Source: Streptomyces spiroverticillatus (GTDB lineage: Bacteria; Actinomycetota; Actinomycetes; Streptomycetales; Streptomycetaceae). From it: DNA of 34,072 nt. The stretch spans positions 5,278 through 39,349 of the forward strand of contig BMUX01000037.1 in assembly GCA_014650415.1 (NCBI GenBank). The letters run 5' to 3'. Positions 7,161-16,309 of the stretch are shown piece by piece (position 1 is the stretch's first letter; each line of letters opens with the position of its first letter). The position numbers were made by a program, and so were the translations under genes. The notes under the pieces are model-generated. The model was not told the DNA's origin. It made no database searches and saw nothing but the letters and a program-made list of their open reading frames with translations.

Positions 7161-10100
7161 ATGGGCCACGTCGAGGCAAGCCGGGACGTGCCGGGCGAGG
7201 TGCGCCTCACCCTGCTCGGCGGGGTGGAGGCCCATTGCGGTGACCAATACCTGAGCCTGGGCCCTCCGCAACGGCGGGCGGTGCTGTGCGCCCTGGTCTT
7301 CCGGCGTCGGCAGTGGACGTCGGCCCATGCCCTGCTGGACGCGCTCTATGAAGAGGACGTTCCGGCCAGCGGCGTGGCGGTGATCCAGACGCATGTGGCG
7401 GGACTGCGCCGCGTGTTGGAGCCCGATCGAAAGCCCCGGACGCCTTCGGCCGTCCTGTTGTCCGGCCACGGTGGCTACCAGCTGCGGATCGCCGACGCGC
7501 AGACCGACCTGGGCACCCTGGACCGGCTGGTGGCCGAGGCCGAACGGGCTCGTGGCCGGGCCGATCTGCCCCAGGCTCACCGGGCGTACACCCAGGCCGT
7601 GCGTTTGTACCGCGGCGAGCCGCTCGCAGGAGTGCCAGGGCCGCACGCGGCCCGGTGGCGCGACGCCCTGGCGGAACGACGCCTCGCGGTGCTGGAGGAC
7701 AGCATCGACGTCATGATCGCGCTCGGCCGGTTCGATCAGGCGATCGACCAGTTGCGCGCCCTGACCACGGAGCACCCGCTGCGGGAGCGGTTGCGCGCCC
7801 TGCTGATGCGCGCGCTGCACCTGCACGGGCGCCAGAGTGAGGCGCTGGAGGTCTACACCGCCGCTCGCCGACTTCTGGCGGATCAACTCGGCGTGGACCC
7901 CGGCCACGAACTGCGCAGTCTGCACGCCCTGATTCTGGCGGGGCAGCCTGTGGCCGTGGCACCCGCACAGCCGGTCACCCTCGTCTCCGGCCACAGGATG
8001 CCGCCGAAGTCCGTGCGCCCCACTCCGGCAGCGGCACAAGTACCGGTACGGGCTCCGATCCCCGCATCCATAACCGCGCCCCCGTCCCAACCCGCCCCTG
8101 AACGCATGGAGCCCGCCGGCATTCGACAGCCGCTGCCCGGCCGGGACTCCGTACTGGCGCGCATCCTTGCCCTCGTGAGCCGCGCCGCAGGGGGCGACGG
8201 CGGGCTGGTGGTCGTCTCGGGCAATCCGGGACACGGCAAGTCCCGGTTGCTGGAAGAAGTGGCACGCCGGGTGCCGTCCGCCCGCCGCGTCCACTCGCAC
8301 CCGGACGCCCATGCCGACCGCCCGCTCGGGCTGGTGGGCGACATCCTCGAACAACTCGGGCCGGACGGTGCAGACACTGCCCTTGCCGCCGGACCGCACC
8401 GGCCCACCGTCGGCGAAGTGGCCGAGCTGGTGTGCCGGCTCGCGACGGACGGCGACCGTCCACTGGTGATCCTCGTCGACGACGCTTCCACGAGCGGGGA
8501 ACGGTCCTCCCGTCTGCTGTCGACCCTGGCACGGCGCCTGCGCACCTCGCGCGTTCTGCTCGTACTGGCGGTGGACGAGCGTCCCTGGAACGCGGAGGCC
8601 GCTGCCTGGCAGTCCGCGGTGGAAGCGGCGGCCACCGCGGTGCTACGGCTCAGCGCACTCGACGAACCGGCTGTCGCCGAGCTCTTCACGCGTGGGACGG
8701 GCCTGGCGTGCCCTGATGCGCTTGGACGGGAGATCCACCTGGCCACGGCCGGCGTGCCGCTGCTCGTCGTCGCGCTCGTCACGGACCTGACCACGCTCCG
8801 GGACCCGCGGAAGCTGCCGCCCCATCTGCCCGCCGGCCGCTACTCACGGGCCCTGGCACAGATGTTGGGCCGCTACTCGCAGGAGGGCGTGCGGATGCTG
8901 CGGGCCCTGGCCGTGCTCCAGAGCGGCGACCCCGTTCCCATGGAAGTCCTGGCAGCCGCGTGCGAGGAGCCGACGGCGGCCGTGCAGGACCGGTGCGAGC
9001 TGCTGAGCACGGTGGGCATGCTGGCCGCCGCGAATCCGGTCGCGCTCCCGCATCCTCTGGTCGCCAACGCGCTGCGGCGGCTGTCGGCCCCGCAGGACGT
9101 CGACGAGATCCGGGTGGCCGCCGCACAGCAGGCCCGGGTGTCGGGACACAGCGCCCGACAGGTGGCCCGGTACCTGCGCGGTCTGAACGGACCGCAGTGG
9201 TCGTCCTGGACCGTGGTGCTCACGGACGCCGCGGACGAGTGCCTGCGCGAAAACCTCCTCCGGGAGGCGTTGGAGCATCTGGAGGCCGCGCTGCGGATCG
9301 TCGCACCCCAGTCCCGCGACGCCGTTCTCGTCCGCCTCGGACAGTTGGAGATGTGGATCAACCCGGCAGCGGCGCTGGCCCACTTCGAAGAGGCGTTGCG
9401 GCTCCAGCGCGCCCAGGGAATGGCGCCGGTGGCGCTGGTTCCGCTGGCGTGGACCATGGCCGGCCAGCAGCGGCAGGCCGAGGCGGCGGCGCTCGTCGAG
9501 GAGGTGATCGAAGAGACCGCCCGCCGCGATCAGGCAGCAGCCACGGCCCTGCGGGCCTCCTGGTGGACCGTCGCGGCCCTCACGTACGACACCTGGTCCG
9601 ACTTCGTCCGACGGCTGCGCGCCGAGCGGGCGGTGGACCCCGACGCGGGCGGCCTGATCACGGGCGGGATCCTCGCCTGGGACGACGCCTCAGGGGTCCG
9701 GTGCAGCGCGCAGGACGCCCTGGCCCGCTTCCCGTCGGAACTGGCGCAGGACCAGGGGTGGGAGCAACTGCCCCGGGAACTGGTCGGCATCCTGGCTCAC
9801 CTCGCTCTGTGGGCCGAGGACCTCTCTTTCACCTGGCAACTCTGCGACCGGCGCGACGACCGCTACTTCGGCGTGGTGGACCTCTACCGCCTCGTGCTCC
9901 GCACCGAGGTGCTGCTGCGCCGGGGCGACTACCGGTCCGCCTTGAAGGAGTGCGCGCTGGTGGCGACCGTGCCGCTCGACGAGTCCGTCCGGCGACCCAC
10001 CGCGCTGGTCGCCCAGTACGCGCACGCCCTGCTGGGGCTGGGCCGGATCGAGGAGGCCGACCGGTGGCTGACCGAGGCGACCGGGCATGCCAACCCCCAC

Positions 10101-10637
10101 TCGTGGGAACTGACCGTGGTCAAGTACGTGCGCGGAATGGTGTGTTCGGCACGGGGCGACGCCCGGCAGGCGGCGGCGCACTTCCTTGACTGCGGGCGAC
10201 GCCTCGCCGCCTGGAACCTGCACAATCCCGGGTACATGCCGTGGCGCAGCGCAGCAGCAGTAGAGCTGGTCAAGACAGGCGAGTATGAGCGCGCCCGGGA
10301 ACTGGCAGCCGCCGAAATGGTCGTGGCCCAGCGCTGGAACACGCCCCGCACCCTGGGCCTGGCCCGGCGAGCGGTCGCACTCGCCGCCGACGACGAACGC
10401 ACCCTGCCCCTGCTGGAGGAGGCCGCGGACCACATGAGGCGCAGCGAGACGCAGCTCGAACTGGTGCCAGTGCTGATCGATCTGGCCCTCGCGCACGCGT
10501 CGGCGGGGGATCGACAGCGCGCCCGTGAAGTGCTCAGGGAGGCAAAGGCGTTCGCCGCGTCCCGAGGTGCGGCCCTGTACAGCGAGTGGACGAACAGCCA
10601 TCTCGACGCGCTCGGGGAGGCCCGCGGACACCCTTAG
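7161..10637 (+). CDS. BTAD-AAA-TPR transcriptional regulator (AfsR/SARP-like)
   Basis: This large regulator has 1158 residues from ATG 7161. A winged-helix OmpR-type DNA-binding domain (about 14-115, starting 'VRLTLLGGVEA') is followed by a bacterial transcriptional activation domain (about 116-262, 'LGTLDRLVAEAERARGRADL' to 'LHALILAGQP'). A Pro/Ala-rich linker leads to an AAA/NTPase module with Walker A GNPGHGKS (about 354-361) and Walker B LVILVDDAS (about 434-442). The rest is alpha-helical, TPR-like repeats, and there is no C-terminal LuxR HTH. This layout matches large SARP-family activators of antibiotic clusters. The start is uncertain: no strong ribosome-binding site precedes 7161, and an in-frame GTG at 7089 is an alternative. 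It begins 147 bases after the transporter genes, so the transporter could be a target. Confidence 0.85.
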   Translation: MGHVEASRDVPGEVRLTLLGGVEAHCGDQYLSLGPPQRRAVLCALVFRRRQWTSAHALLDALYEEDVPASGVAVIQTHVAGLRRVLEPDRKPRTPSAVLLSGHGGYQLRIADAQTDLGTLDRLVAEAERARGRADLPQAHRAYTQAVRLYRGEPLAGVPGPHAARWRDALAERRLAVLEDSIDVMIALGRFDQAIDQLRALTTEHPLRERLRALLMRALHLHGRQSEALEVYTAARRLLADQLGVDPGHELRSLHALILAGQPVAVAPAQPVTLVSGHRMPPKSVRPTPAAAQVPVRAPIPASITAPPSQPAPERMEPAGIRQPLPGRDSVLARILALVSRAAGGDGGLVVVSGNPGHGKSRLLEEVARRVPSARRVHSHPDAHADRPLGLVGDILEQLGPDGADTALAAGPHRPTVGEVAELVCRLATDGDRPLVILVDDASTSGERSSRLLSTLARRLRTSRVLLVLAVDERPWNAEAAAWQSAVEAAATAVLRLSALDEPAVAELFTRGTGLACPDALGREIHLATAGVPLLVVALVTDLTTLRDPRKLPPHLPAGRYSRALAQMLGRYSQEGVRMLRALAVLQSGDPVPMEVLAAACEEPTAAVQDRCELLSTVGMLAAANPVALPHPLVANALRRLSAPQDVDEIRVAAAQQARVSGHSARQVARYLRGLNGPQWSSWTVVLTDAADECLRENLLREALEHLEAALRIVAPQSRDAVLVRLGQLEMWINPAAALAHFEEALRLQRAQGMAPVALVPLAWTMAGQQRQAEAAALVEEVIEETARRDQAAATALRASWWTVAALTYDTWSDFVRRLRAERAVDPDAGGLITGGILAWDDASGVRCSAQDALARFPSELAQDQGWEQLPRELVGILAHLALWAEDLSFTWQLCDRRDDRYFGVVDLYRLVLRTEVLLRRGDYRSALKECALVATVPLDESVRRPTALVAQYAHALLGLGRIEEADRWLTEATGHANPHSWELTVVKYVRGMVCSARGDARQAAAHFLDCGRRLAAWNLHNPGYMPWRSAAAVELVKTGEYERARELAAAEMVVAQRWNTPRTLGLARRAVALAADDERTLPLLEEAADHMRRSETQLELVPVLIDLALAHASAGDRQRAREVLREAKAFAASRGAALYSEWTNSHLDALGEARGHP

Positions 10638-10648
10638 GCCCCCGGACA

Positions 10649-10689
10649 CACCGCACGGCTCCGAGGCGAGCTGCCGGAGTCGTGCGGTG
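10649..10689. terminator. Convergent bidirectional terminator
   Basis: The arms 10649-10663 (CACCGCACGGCTCCG) and 10675-10689 (CGGAGTCGTGCGGTG) pair over 15 positions with a single G-T wobble and an 11-base loop. The hairpin sits in the 54-base gap between the convergent stop codons of the BTAD regulator and the response regulator, so it can terminate both transcripts. Confidence 0.75.
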
Positions 10690-10691
10690 CG

Positions 10692-11381
10692 TCACGACCG
10701 CGCGGATGAGACGAGGCCGTTCTCCCACGCCCATGCGGCTATCTCGACACGGTTGCGGGCGCTGAGCTTGCGCTGGACGTTGCCCAGGTGGGTCTTGACG
10801 GTCGACAGGCTCACATACAGCTCGGCCGCCAGCTCCTCGTTGGTGCGCCCGCGCGCGACCAGCCGGACGACGTCGAGCTCGCGCGGCGTGAGCGGTTCCA
10901 GCGGCGGCGCTCCCGTCGCCGCCTGCGAAGACGTCTCCCTGGTGGGTGTGTTCCCCGACGCCATGTGACCGAGCAGCCGGACCGTGACGGACGGAGAGAT
11001 GAGGGAGTCGCCCGCAGCGGCGGCCCGCACCGCCTCGACCAGCAGCGCGGGGGAGCAGTCCTTGAGCAGGAACCCACTGGCCCCGTGGCGCAGTGCCGCG
11101 TACACGTATTCGTCGAGGTCGAAGGTGGTGGCGATGACGACCCGGACCGGGTCCGCGACTTCCGGCCCCGCCAACAGCCGTGTCGCGTCGAGCCCGTCCA
11201 GGACGGGCATGCGGATGTCCAGCAGGCACACGTCCGGTCGCAGGGCGCGTGCCAGTTCCACGGCAGCGCGTCCGTCGGCGGCTTCCCCGGCGACCTCCAT
11301 GTCGGGCTGTGAGCCGAGGATCATCCGATAGGCGGAGCGAAGCATCTCCTGGTCGTCCGCGATCAGTACACGGATCTTCAC
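10692..11381 (-). CDS. NarL/LuxR-family response regulator
   Basis: The predicted product is a 229-residue cytoplasmic DNA-binding response regulator. The receiver domain has the acidic pair D9-D10 (VLIADDQ), the phospho-acceptor D55 in VCLLDIRMPVLDG, the switch threonine in VIATTFD and the conserved lysine in FLLKD. The C-terminal domain (about 160-229) carries a LuxR HTH: LTPRELDVVRLVARGRTN, then the recognition helix LYVSLSTVKTHLGNV. The start is the GTG at 11381, four-base overlapping (GTGA) the TGA of the upstream kinase gene, so the two are translationally coupled. Longer upstream frames lie inside the kinase gene and are rejected. The regulator is expected to be phosphorylated by that kinase; nearby candidate targets are the MacB-type transporter or the divergent hydrolase genes. 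Confidence 0.92.
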   Translation of the reverse strand: MKIRVLIADDQEMLRSAYRMILGSQPDMEVAGEAADGRAAVELARALRPDVCLLDIRMPVLDGLDATRLLAGPEVADPVRVVIATTFDLDEYVYAALRHGASGFLLKDCSPALLVEAVRAAAAGDSLISPSVTVRLLGHMASGNTPTRETSSQAATGAPPLEPLTPRELDVVRLVARGRTNEELAAELYVSLSTVKTHLGNVQRKLSARNRVEIAAWAWENGLVSSARS

Positions 11382-12637
11382 GGGGTCCGGTTTCCCGCCG
11401 CGGTGACGAACCTGCGTGCGGGCACGGCGGCCCGGGCACGGGACGACGGGCCCTCGGCCAAGGGGAGTTCCGCGTGCAGCGTCCACCCTGTTCCGCTCCC
11501 GCCGTCGGCGCTCAGAGTGCCGCCGAGCGCCTCGACCCGTTCGGTGAGCCCCAGGATGCCGAAGCCTCCCACCGGCCCGGAAGAGCCGGTCCTGTCGATG
11601 CGATGACCGCGACCGTCGTCGGTCACGGTGACCGACAGCCGTGCGGGATTCCGCGGGAGCCTGCGCACCTGAATGCGTACCCGTTGCACGTTCTCGGCGT
11701 GCTTGCGGACGTTGGTGAGGGATTCCTGCACCACATGCCGGATCGCCTTGGCCAGGTGCGGCGGCAGTCCGTGCGCCACGAGATCCGGTGCCACGCTCAG
11801 CTCGACCTCAGGGCCGCCGCGTGCAAGCGCGTCGGCGAGCACCCGCAGCTCGGTCAGGTCGCCGCCGGATCCGCCGGCCTGCACGTCGGCGGGGTCGCGC
11901 AGGACGCCGACCATGGTGCGCATCGACTCCATTGCCTGAGAGCCAGCCTCCTCCATCGCCGCCAGCATGCGGTCGAGTTCGTCCGTCGGCAGCGGCCGAC
12001 CCGACGACGTGATGAACCGAGCCGCTTTCGCCTGCGCCACGATCGCGCTGACATGGTGACCGACGAAGTCGTGCAGATCACGAGCGTGTTCGAGTCGCTG
12101 CGTCTGCAAGTGGTGTTGCTGCTCGCGTAGTCGGGAAGTGTCCAGCAGACGCAGGTACATGCCGAGAATCAGCATGAGCACGCCGCACAGGACCAGCCCC
12201 GGGCCGACGAACTTGGTGAACTTCGGCCACTCGTACTCCGGCATCCGGAGGTTCACCAACAGCGCTGCCGCCCAGGCTCCGACGGCCAGCGGAACCATGG
12301 TGCGGGGCGGCAGGAAGCGAACGGCACGCACGACGAGCAACATCATGACACCGGTCTCCACCGTGCCCGGCGTGTGCGGGGGGCGGTGGCTCAACTGGGT
12401 GCTCACCGAGGAGAAGACGCACGAGGCGACGACTGTGAGGATCCCCACCGGCCACAGCCTGTGCGCCGGGACGATCAGCGCGGCCACCCCGGCGGTTCCG
12501 CAGAGCACGATGGCGACGCCGACCGGGAGGTACCCGGCGTCCACCCCCTCCGCGACGATCAATGCGACGAGCAGTGCTCCCACAGCGGCTGAAAGCACTT
12601 TCCGAGCGTGCGAGCGGTCCCGCGGTCTTTCTTTCAT
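11378..12637 (-). CDS. Sensor histidine kinase, HisKA_3 type (NarL-partner)
   Basis: This 419-residue membrane kinase has about five or six hydrophobic helices in residues 14-162 and little extracellular sequence, suggesting an intramembrane-sensing kinase. The dimerisation/phosphotransfer motif is 'EHARDLHDFVGHHVSAI', with the phospho-accepting His at about residue 189. The ATPase domain has an N-box 'HVVQESLTNVRKHAENV' and G-boxes TVTDDGRG and GGFGILGLTERVEALGG. These are standard features of the Streptomyces HisKA_3 kinases that pair with NarL-type regulators, and its stop codon overlaps the regulator's GTG start. The ligand is unknown. In Gram-positive bacteria such pairs often lie beside MacB/FtsX-type ABC transporters and respond to cell-envelope or peptide stress, and the transporter here is about 4 kb away. 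Confidence 0.92.
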   Translation of the reverse strand: MKERPRDRSHARKVLSAAVGALLVALIVAEGVDAGYLPVGVAIVLCGTAGVAALIVPAHRLWPVGILTVVASCVFSSVSTQLSHRPPHTPGTVETGVMMLLVVRAVRFLPPRTMVPLAVGAWAAALLVNLRMPEYEWPKFTKFVGPGLVLCGVLMLILGMYLRLLDTSRLREQQHHLQTQRLEHARDLHDFVGHHVSAIVAQAKAARFITSSGRPLPTDELDRMLAAMEEAGSQAMESMRTMVGVLRDPADVQAGGSGGDLTELRVLADALARGGPEVELSVAPDLVAHGLPPHLAKAIRHVVQESLTNVRKHAENVQRVRIQVRRLPRNPARLSVTVTDDGRGHRIDRTGSSGPVGGFGILGLTERVEALGGTLSADGGSGTGWTLHAELPLAEGPSSRARAAVPARRFVTAAGNRTP

Positions 12638-12910
12638 ACCGCCTACGGTACGTAATCGCTGGACGATCAGCTCTCGGCAACAGCCGCCTCGCTGAGGCCC
12701 ACGACCACGTTCGGCGAGCGTTCAGCGGATTTTGAGTCGTGCCAGCACAGTGAGGTCGTCGCGGTCGTTCCGGAGACCGCTGACCTCTCGTCAGCCGCGC
12801 CTCGTACGTCGGCCGTGCGCCGTGACGGTCCGTGCGTCGCGTCCGACGCCGAGCACACCTTCCGCACTCACCGCTTTCTCGACGTGTCCCTCTCGGAAAG
12901 GCACCTCCCG

Positions 12911-13639
12911 ATGAACAAGCCCACGGTCGTCCTGGTCCATGGAGCGTTCGCCGACGCTTCCAGTTGGGACGCGGTGACCCGCCTCCTCCTGGAGCGGGGC
13001 CATCTCGTGATCGCTGTTGCCAACCCGTTGCGCGGACTGGCGCACGACGCCGCCTATCTGCGTTCGCTTCTCACCAGTGTGTCCGGGCCGGTGATCCTGG
13101 TCGGCCACTCCTACGGCGGTGCGGTGATCTCCGAGGCGGCCACCGGCGCGGGCAATGTTTGCGCGCTCGTCTTCGTCGCCGCCTTCGCGCCCGACGAGGG
13201 CGAGAGCGCGGGCTCCCTGGACGCCAAGTACGGCGGCCCCGCCGCGCAGATCTCCCGTCCGTTGCCCCTCCCTCTCCTGCCTGGACAGGCCTCGGACCCC
13301 GACGGTGCGCCGAACATCGAGCTGATCGTCGAACCCGACCGGTTCGGGGCCGTGTTCGCCCCCGACGTCGACACGGCGACTGCCGCGGCGATGGCCGTCG
13401 CCCAGCGGCCGATCACGCTCGCCGCACTCACGGAACCCGCCGGTCCTCCGGCCTGGAAGACCCTTCCCTCCTACTTCGTCGTCGCCACCGCAGACCGGAT
13501 GATCCCGGCCGACGGGCAGCGCGAGATGGCTGCCCGCGCAGGCGCCACCGTCGTGGAGGTTCCCACCGGACACGTTGCGATGCTCCACCGCGCGGACGCG
13601 ATCGTCGACCTGATCTCCACCGCGGCTCACCACCACTGA
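12911..13639 (+). CDS. Cytosolic alpha/beta hydrolase
   Basis: This 242-residue protein has an alpha/beta-hydrolase fold of the short esterase type. The oxyanion strand is 'VVLVHGAFADASSW' (HGAF at 10-13), the nucleophile elbow is GHSYGG with Ser67, and the acid and base of the triad are probably Asp195 (VATADRM) and His221 (PTGHVAML). The fold resembles bacterial homologues of plant methyl-esterase/SABP2-like enzymes, so small esters are plausible substrates. The start at ATG 12911 is supported by GGAAAGG at 12895-12901 with nine-base spacing. There is no signal peptide, unlike the two related hydrolases in this window. It is divergent from the histidine kinase across a 273-base promoter region and is followed 88 bases later by a secreted paralogue. 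Confidence 0.85.
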   Translation: MNKPTVVLVHGAFADASSWDAVTRLLLERGHLVIAVANPLRGLAHDAAYLRSLLTSVSGPVILVGHSYGGAVISEAATGAGNVCALVFVAAFAPDEGESAGSLDAKYGGPAAQISRPLPLPLLPGQASDPDGAPNIELIVEPDRFGAVFAPDVDTATAAAMAVAQRPITLAALTEPAGPPAWKTLPSYFVVATADRMIPADGQREMAARAGATVVEVPTGHVAMLHRADAIVDLISTAAHHH

Positions 13640-13727
13640 CTCCCCCTCCCGCGGTCGGCACCCAAATCCGCACCGTCCGCGGGCCATCGTGTGGCCATCC
13701 GTCGCACCGTACCTGCTAAGGAATTCC

Positions 13728-14585
13728 ATGTCCGTCCTGAAGAACAGCGTCCGTATGACGCTGGTGAGCGCCGCGGCCCTCACCGTCGTCGCTTCCATCG
13801 CCTCCGCGACGCCCTCGACCACCTCGACCACCACCGTGGCCCTGAGCGCCGGGGATCGACACAAGCCCTCGGCGAAGCCGACAGTGGTGCTGGTGCACGG
13901 GGCGTTCGCAGATGCGTCGGGCTGGAATGACACGGCCCAGCAGCTCCGGCACCGGGGTTTCGCCGTCCAGGCGGTGGCCAATCCGTTGCGTGGTCTCGAC
14001 TACGACTCGGCCTACCTGACGGCCCAGTTGAAGGGCGTCAAGGGGCCGAAGATCCTGGTCGGCCACTCTTACGGGGGCGCGGTCATCACCAATGCGGCCG
14101 CCGGGGTGCCGGAGGTGAAGGCCCTCGTCTACATCGCGGCGTTCGCCCCCGACCGGGGTGAGGCGCTGGGCGGGCTGCTTGAGCAGCACGCCGATCCCAC
14201 GGTTCCGCAACTGCCTCAGCAGGCTTTCCAGTTCACCCGTCCCGACGGGAGCGCCCGGTGGGAGATCTCGCTCGACCCGGCGAAGTTCCGCGCCGCGTTC
14301 GCGGCCGACGTACGCCGCGACGTCGCGGGCCGGATGGCCGCCGCCCAGCGCCCCGTGGCCGCAGAGGCGTTCGGCCAGCCCGCCAAGCACGCCGCCTGGA
14401 AGACCGTGCCCTCCTGGGCGCTGGTGGCACGGCAGGACCGGGCCATCGCCCCCAGCCTGGAACGCTTCATGGCCAAGCGCGCGGGCGCCCACGTCACCGA
14501 GGTCAACAGCTCGCACGCCGTCATGGTCAGTCGTCCCGACGCGGTCACGGACGTCATCAACCAGGCGTACCGGGCCACCCGCTGA
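13728..14585 (+). CDS. Secreted alpha/beta hydrolase, copy B
   Basis: This 285-residue hydrolase starts at ATG 13728, with AAGGA at 13718-13722. The N-terminus has basic residues (K5, R9), then a hydrophobic core and an Ala-Ser-Ala site near residues 25-27, so it is predicted to be exported by a Sec-type signal peptide. The mature domain has HGAF, GHSYGG (Ser114), an acid Asp237 in VARQDRAI and His263 in 'NSSHAVMVS', giving a complete triad. It is strikingly similar to the minus-strand hydrolase ending at 23420: by eye roughly three quarters of the mature residues are the same, including the shared ending 'NQAYRATR'. It is less similar to its immediate neighbour at 12911. The substrate is unknown. 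Confidence 0.85.
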   Translation: MSVLKNSVRMTLVSAAALTVVASIASATPSTTSTTTVALSAGDRHKPSAKPTVVLVHGAFADASGWNDTAQQLRHRGFAVQAVANPLRGLDYDSAYLTAQLKGVKGPKILVGHSYGGAVITNAAAGVPEVKALVYIAAFAPDRGEALGGLLEQHADPTVPQLPQQAFQFTRPDGSARWEISLDPAKFRAAFAADVRRDVAGRMAAAQRPVAAEAFGQPAKHAAWKTVPSWALVARQDRAIAPSLERFMAKRAGAHVTEVNSSHAVMVSRPDAVTDVINQAYRATR

Positions 14586-14590
14586 CCCCT

Positions 14591-14625
14591 GCCGTGCGGC
14601 CGGCATCCGCGCCCGGCCGCACGGC
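14591..14625 (+). terminator. Terminator hairpin after hydrolase B
   Basis: The arms 14591-14603 (GCCGTGCGGCCGG) and 14613-14625 (CCGGCCGCACGGC) are perfect reverse complements of 13 bases around a 9-base loop, starting five bases after the stop codon of the hydrolase. It should separate the two hydrolase genes from the downstream FrnE gene. Confidence 0.75.
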
Positions 14626-14864
14626 TACTCCGGCAACCCTGCCGGAGCGCAGGTGTCGGGATCAGGAACAAGGGGCTCCTGGTGAACGCGCACAGCCGAC
14701 ACCTTGCCCCTCCCCGTGTCCCGGCCCAGGACGCCTTGGCTTCACGGACTCGAAGTGTCGATGGCAGAGATCCCTGCGCTGAGGCAGTCGCCGATGTCCC
14801 ACCGGGCGCTGCCCGCCGCCGTGGCCCGCACACGAGACAAGAACCCGACGGAAGAGCTACCAGC

Positions 14865-15554
14865 ATGAGAGTGGAAGTATTCAGCGACATCGCCTGCCCC
14901 TGGTGTTACGTGGGGCAGGTCCGTTTCGAGCGCGCGCTGAGTGAGTACGCCGGGATGCACGGGACGACGGTGCTGCACTGTCCCTACCAGCTCAACCCCG
15001 GCCTGCCGGAGGAGCCCCAGCCTTTGCTCGACTACTACGTCCACCGCTACGGGACCGCCTTCCGGGACAGACAGGCGGCCGTTGCCGACGTGGCTTCGAC
15101 GGAGGGCCTCAAGCTCCACCTGCAACGGGCTCTGGCCGTGAACACCTTTACCGCACACAGACTCCTGTGGCTGGCGGAGCACGAATACGGCGCGGCCACC
15201 CAGCGCGACGTGAAACACGCGCTCATGCGCACCTACCTCACCGACGGCGGCGACACGGCGGACCGGGAGACACTGGCCGCACTCGCCGCCCAGGCGGGAA
15301 TGGACCGTGACCGCGTGCGGACCGCTCTCGCCGGTGACACCGGCGCGGCCGAGGTGCGAGAGGGGCTGCGGCTCGCTCAGGACCTGGGCATCCGGTCCGT
15401 ACCGACGTTCGTCTTCGACGGCAGGTACATCGCCCAGGGCGCCCAGGACGTCGCCGTGTTCCGCCGCGTTTTGGAACAACTGAGGGCGGAGGGGCAGACC
15501 GCCGGGAGCGAGCGCGTCGCTCCGGTGTGCGCGAAGGGCGCTCGTACTGCTTGA
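14865..15554 (+). CDS. DsbA-family FrnE-like oxidoreductase, copy 1
   Basis: This 229-residue thioredoxin-fold protein has the CPWC motif at residues 11-14 (FSDIACPWCYVG) and the FrnE-type insertion and ending (RSVPTFVFDGRYIAQGAQ, with the cis-Pro VPT loop). There is no signal peptide, so it acts in the cytosol as a dithiol-disulfide oxidoreductase or isomerase, as proposed for FrnE. FrnE was first described beside polyketide genes, but the family is widespread in oxidative-stress settings. The start at ATG 14865 follows GGAAG at 14850-14854. A second copy lies on the opposite strand at 19500-20183, with the same CPWC motif and closely matching surroundings (PYQLNP, EPQPLLDYY, RALAVNT, VKHALMRT). 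Confidence 0.88.
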   Translation: MRVEVFSDIACPWCYVGQVRFERALSEYAGMHGTTVLHCPYQLNPGLPEEPQPLLDYYVHRYGTAFRDRQAAVADVASTEGLKLHLQRALAVNTFTAHRLLWLAEHEYGAATQRDVKHALMRTYLTDGGDTADRETLAALAAQAGMDRDRVRTALAGDTGAAEVREGLRLAQDLGIRSVPTFVFDGRYIAQGAQDVAVFRRVLEQLRAEGQTAGSERVAPVCAKGARTA

Positions 15555-15840
15555 CGTTCTCCGGGGGTCGTGCCCCTCGGCAGTCGGAAACGCGAACCGG
15601 CCGAGAGCCGGTCGAGGCCCCTGCCGGTCGGTGGCGATCTCCGCGCACGACTCGACGGCGCGGACGACGTGCCACCGCACGAAACGTCAGACGGCGTACG
15701 ACTTGAGCCACACGAACACGACCGACCGGCATGTCAACGCGTGGATGGCGCACGACCTTCACCGCGTAGGTGGCGCCCGACCAGGCGCCCGACGACCGCT
15801 GTTCCCCGCATCTACCCGTAACCGGACCCAGGAGGCTCCC

Positions 15841-15975
15841 GTGCCGAAGAAGACCCGTGCCCAGCGCCCCGATCGCTCTCGCATCGTGACGCGCGCAGTG
15901 GTTCTGTTCTCCGTCCTGCCCTATTGGATCGCCCTCCAGCGAGACCACTGGAAGGCCCGCAAGAGCACCAGGTAG
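15841..15975 (+). CDS. Small 44-residue predicted membrane or amphipathic protein
   Basis: A GTG at 15841 is preceded by a very good ribosome-binding site, AGGAGG at 15830-15835 with five-base spacing, and opens a 44-codon frame. The product is strongly basic at both ends (KKTRAQRPDRSR at the start, HWKARKSTR at the end) around one hydrophobic segment, 'AVVLFSVLPYWIAL'. That arrangement fits a single membrane-spanning or membrane-surface helix. The longer frame extending upstream of the GTG lacks comparable initiation signals. No family is recognised. It lies between a FrnE gene and a DMT transporter, and its role is unknown. Confidence 0.55.
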   Translation: MPKKTRAQRPDRSRIVTRAVVLFSVLPYWIALQRDHWKARKSTR

Positions 15976-16309
15976 TGCTTCGGCCGAGGTGGGACCGAGT
16001 GGCCGCACAGGGCCGGTGGGCCACTGCGCGGAGGGGATCCGGTCGGCCGGACGCCGGGGCAGGACGGACCTACCGCCCCTCCTGCCGGTCGGTCTCGTGA
16101 CCGCCTCAAAGACAACCGGCACTTCCGGCTGCCGGACGCGGACTGTTGAGCCGCTCAACACCCGCCCACGACTGCCGGCACCGGACGCGGCTCCGCGCCA
16201 CCTGCCGCGGGCCCGACGACGCAGCCGGTGAACAGCGCCGCGTGCGGCAGCGCCCTGACACCGTGACCGACCCCCAGACCTCAGATCAAGACCACGCAAC
16301 GGAGACACC
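15976..16309. other. Intergenic stretch before the DMT transporter
   Basis: No gene is supported in this 334-base stretch. It contains an imperfect CCGGCACTTCC-GGCTGCCGG stem near 16120 and presumably the promoter of the transporter gene. No boxes were recognised with confidence. Confidence 0.35.
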
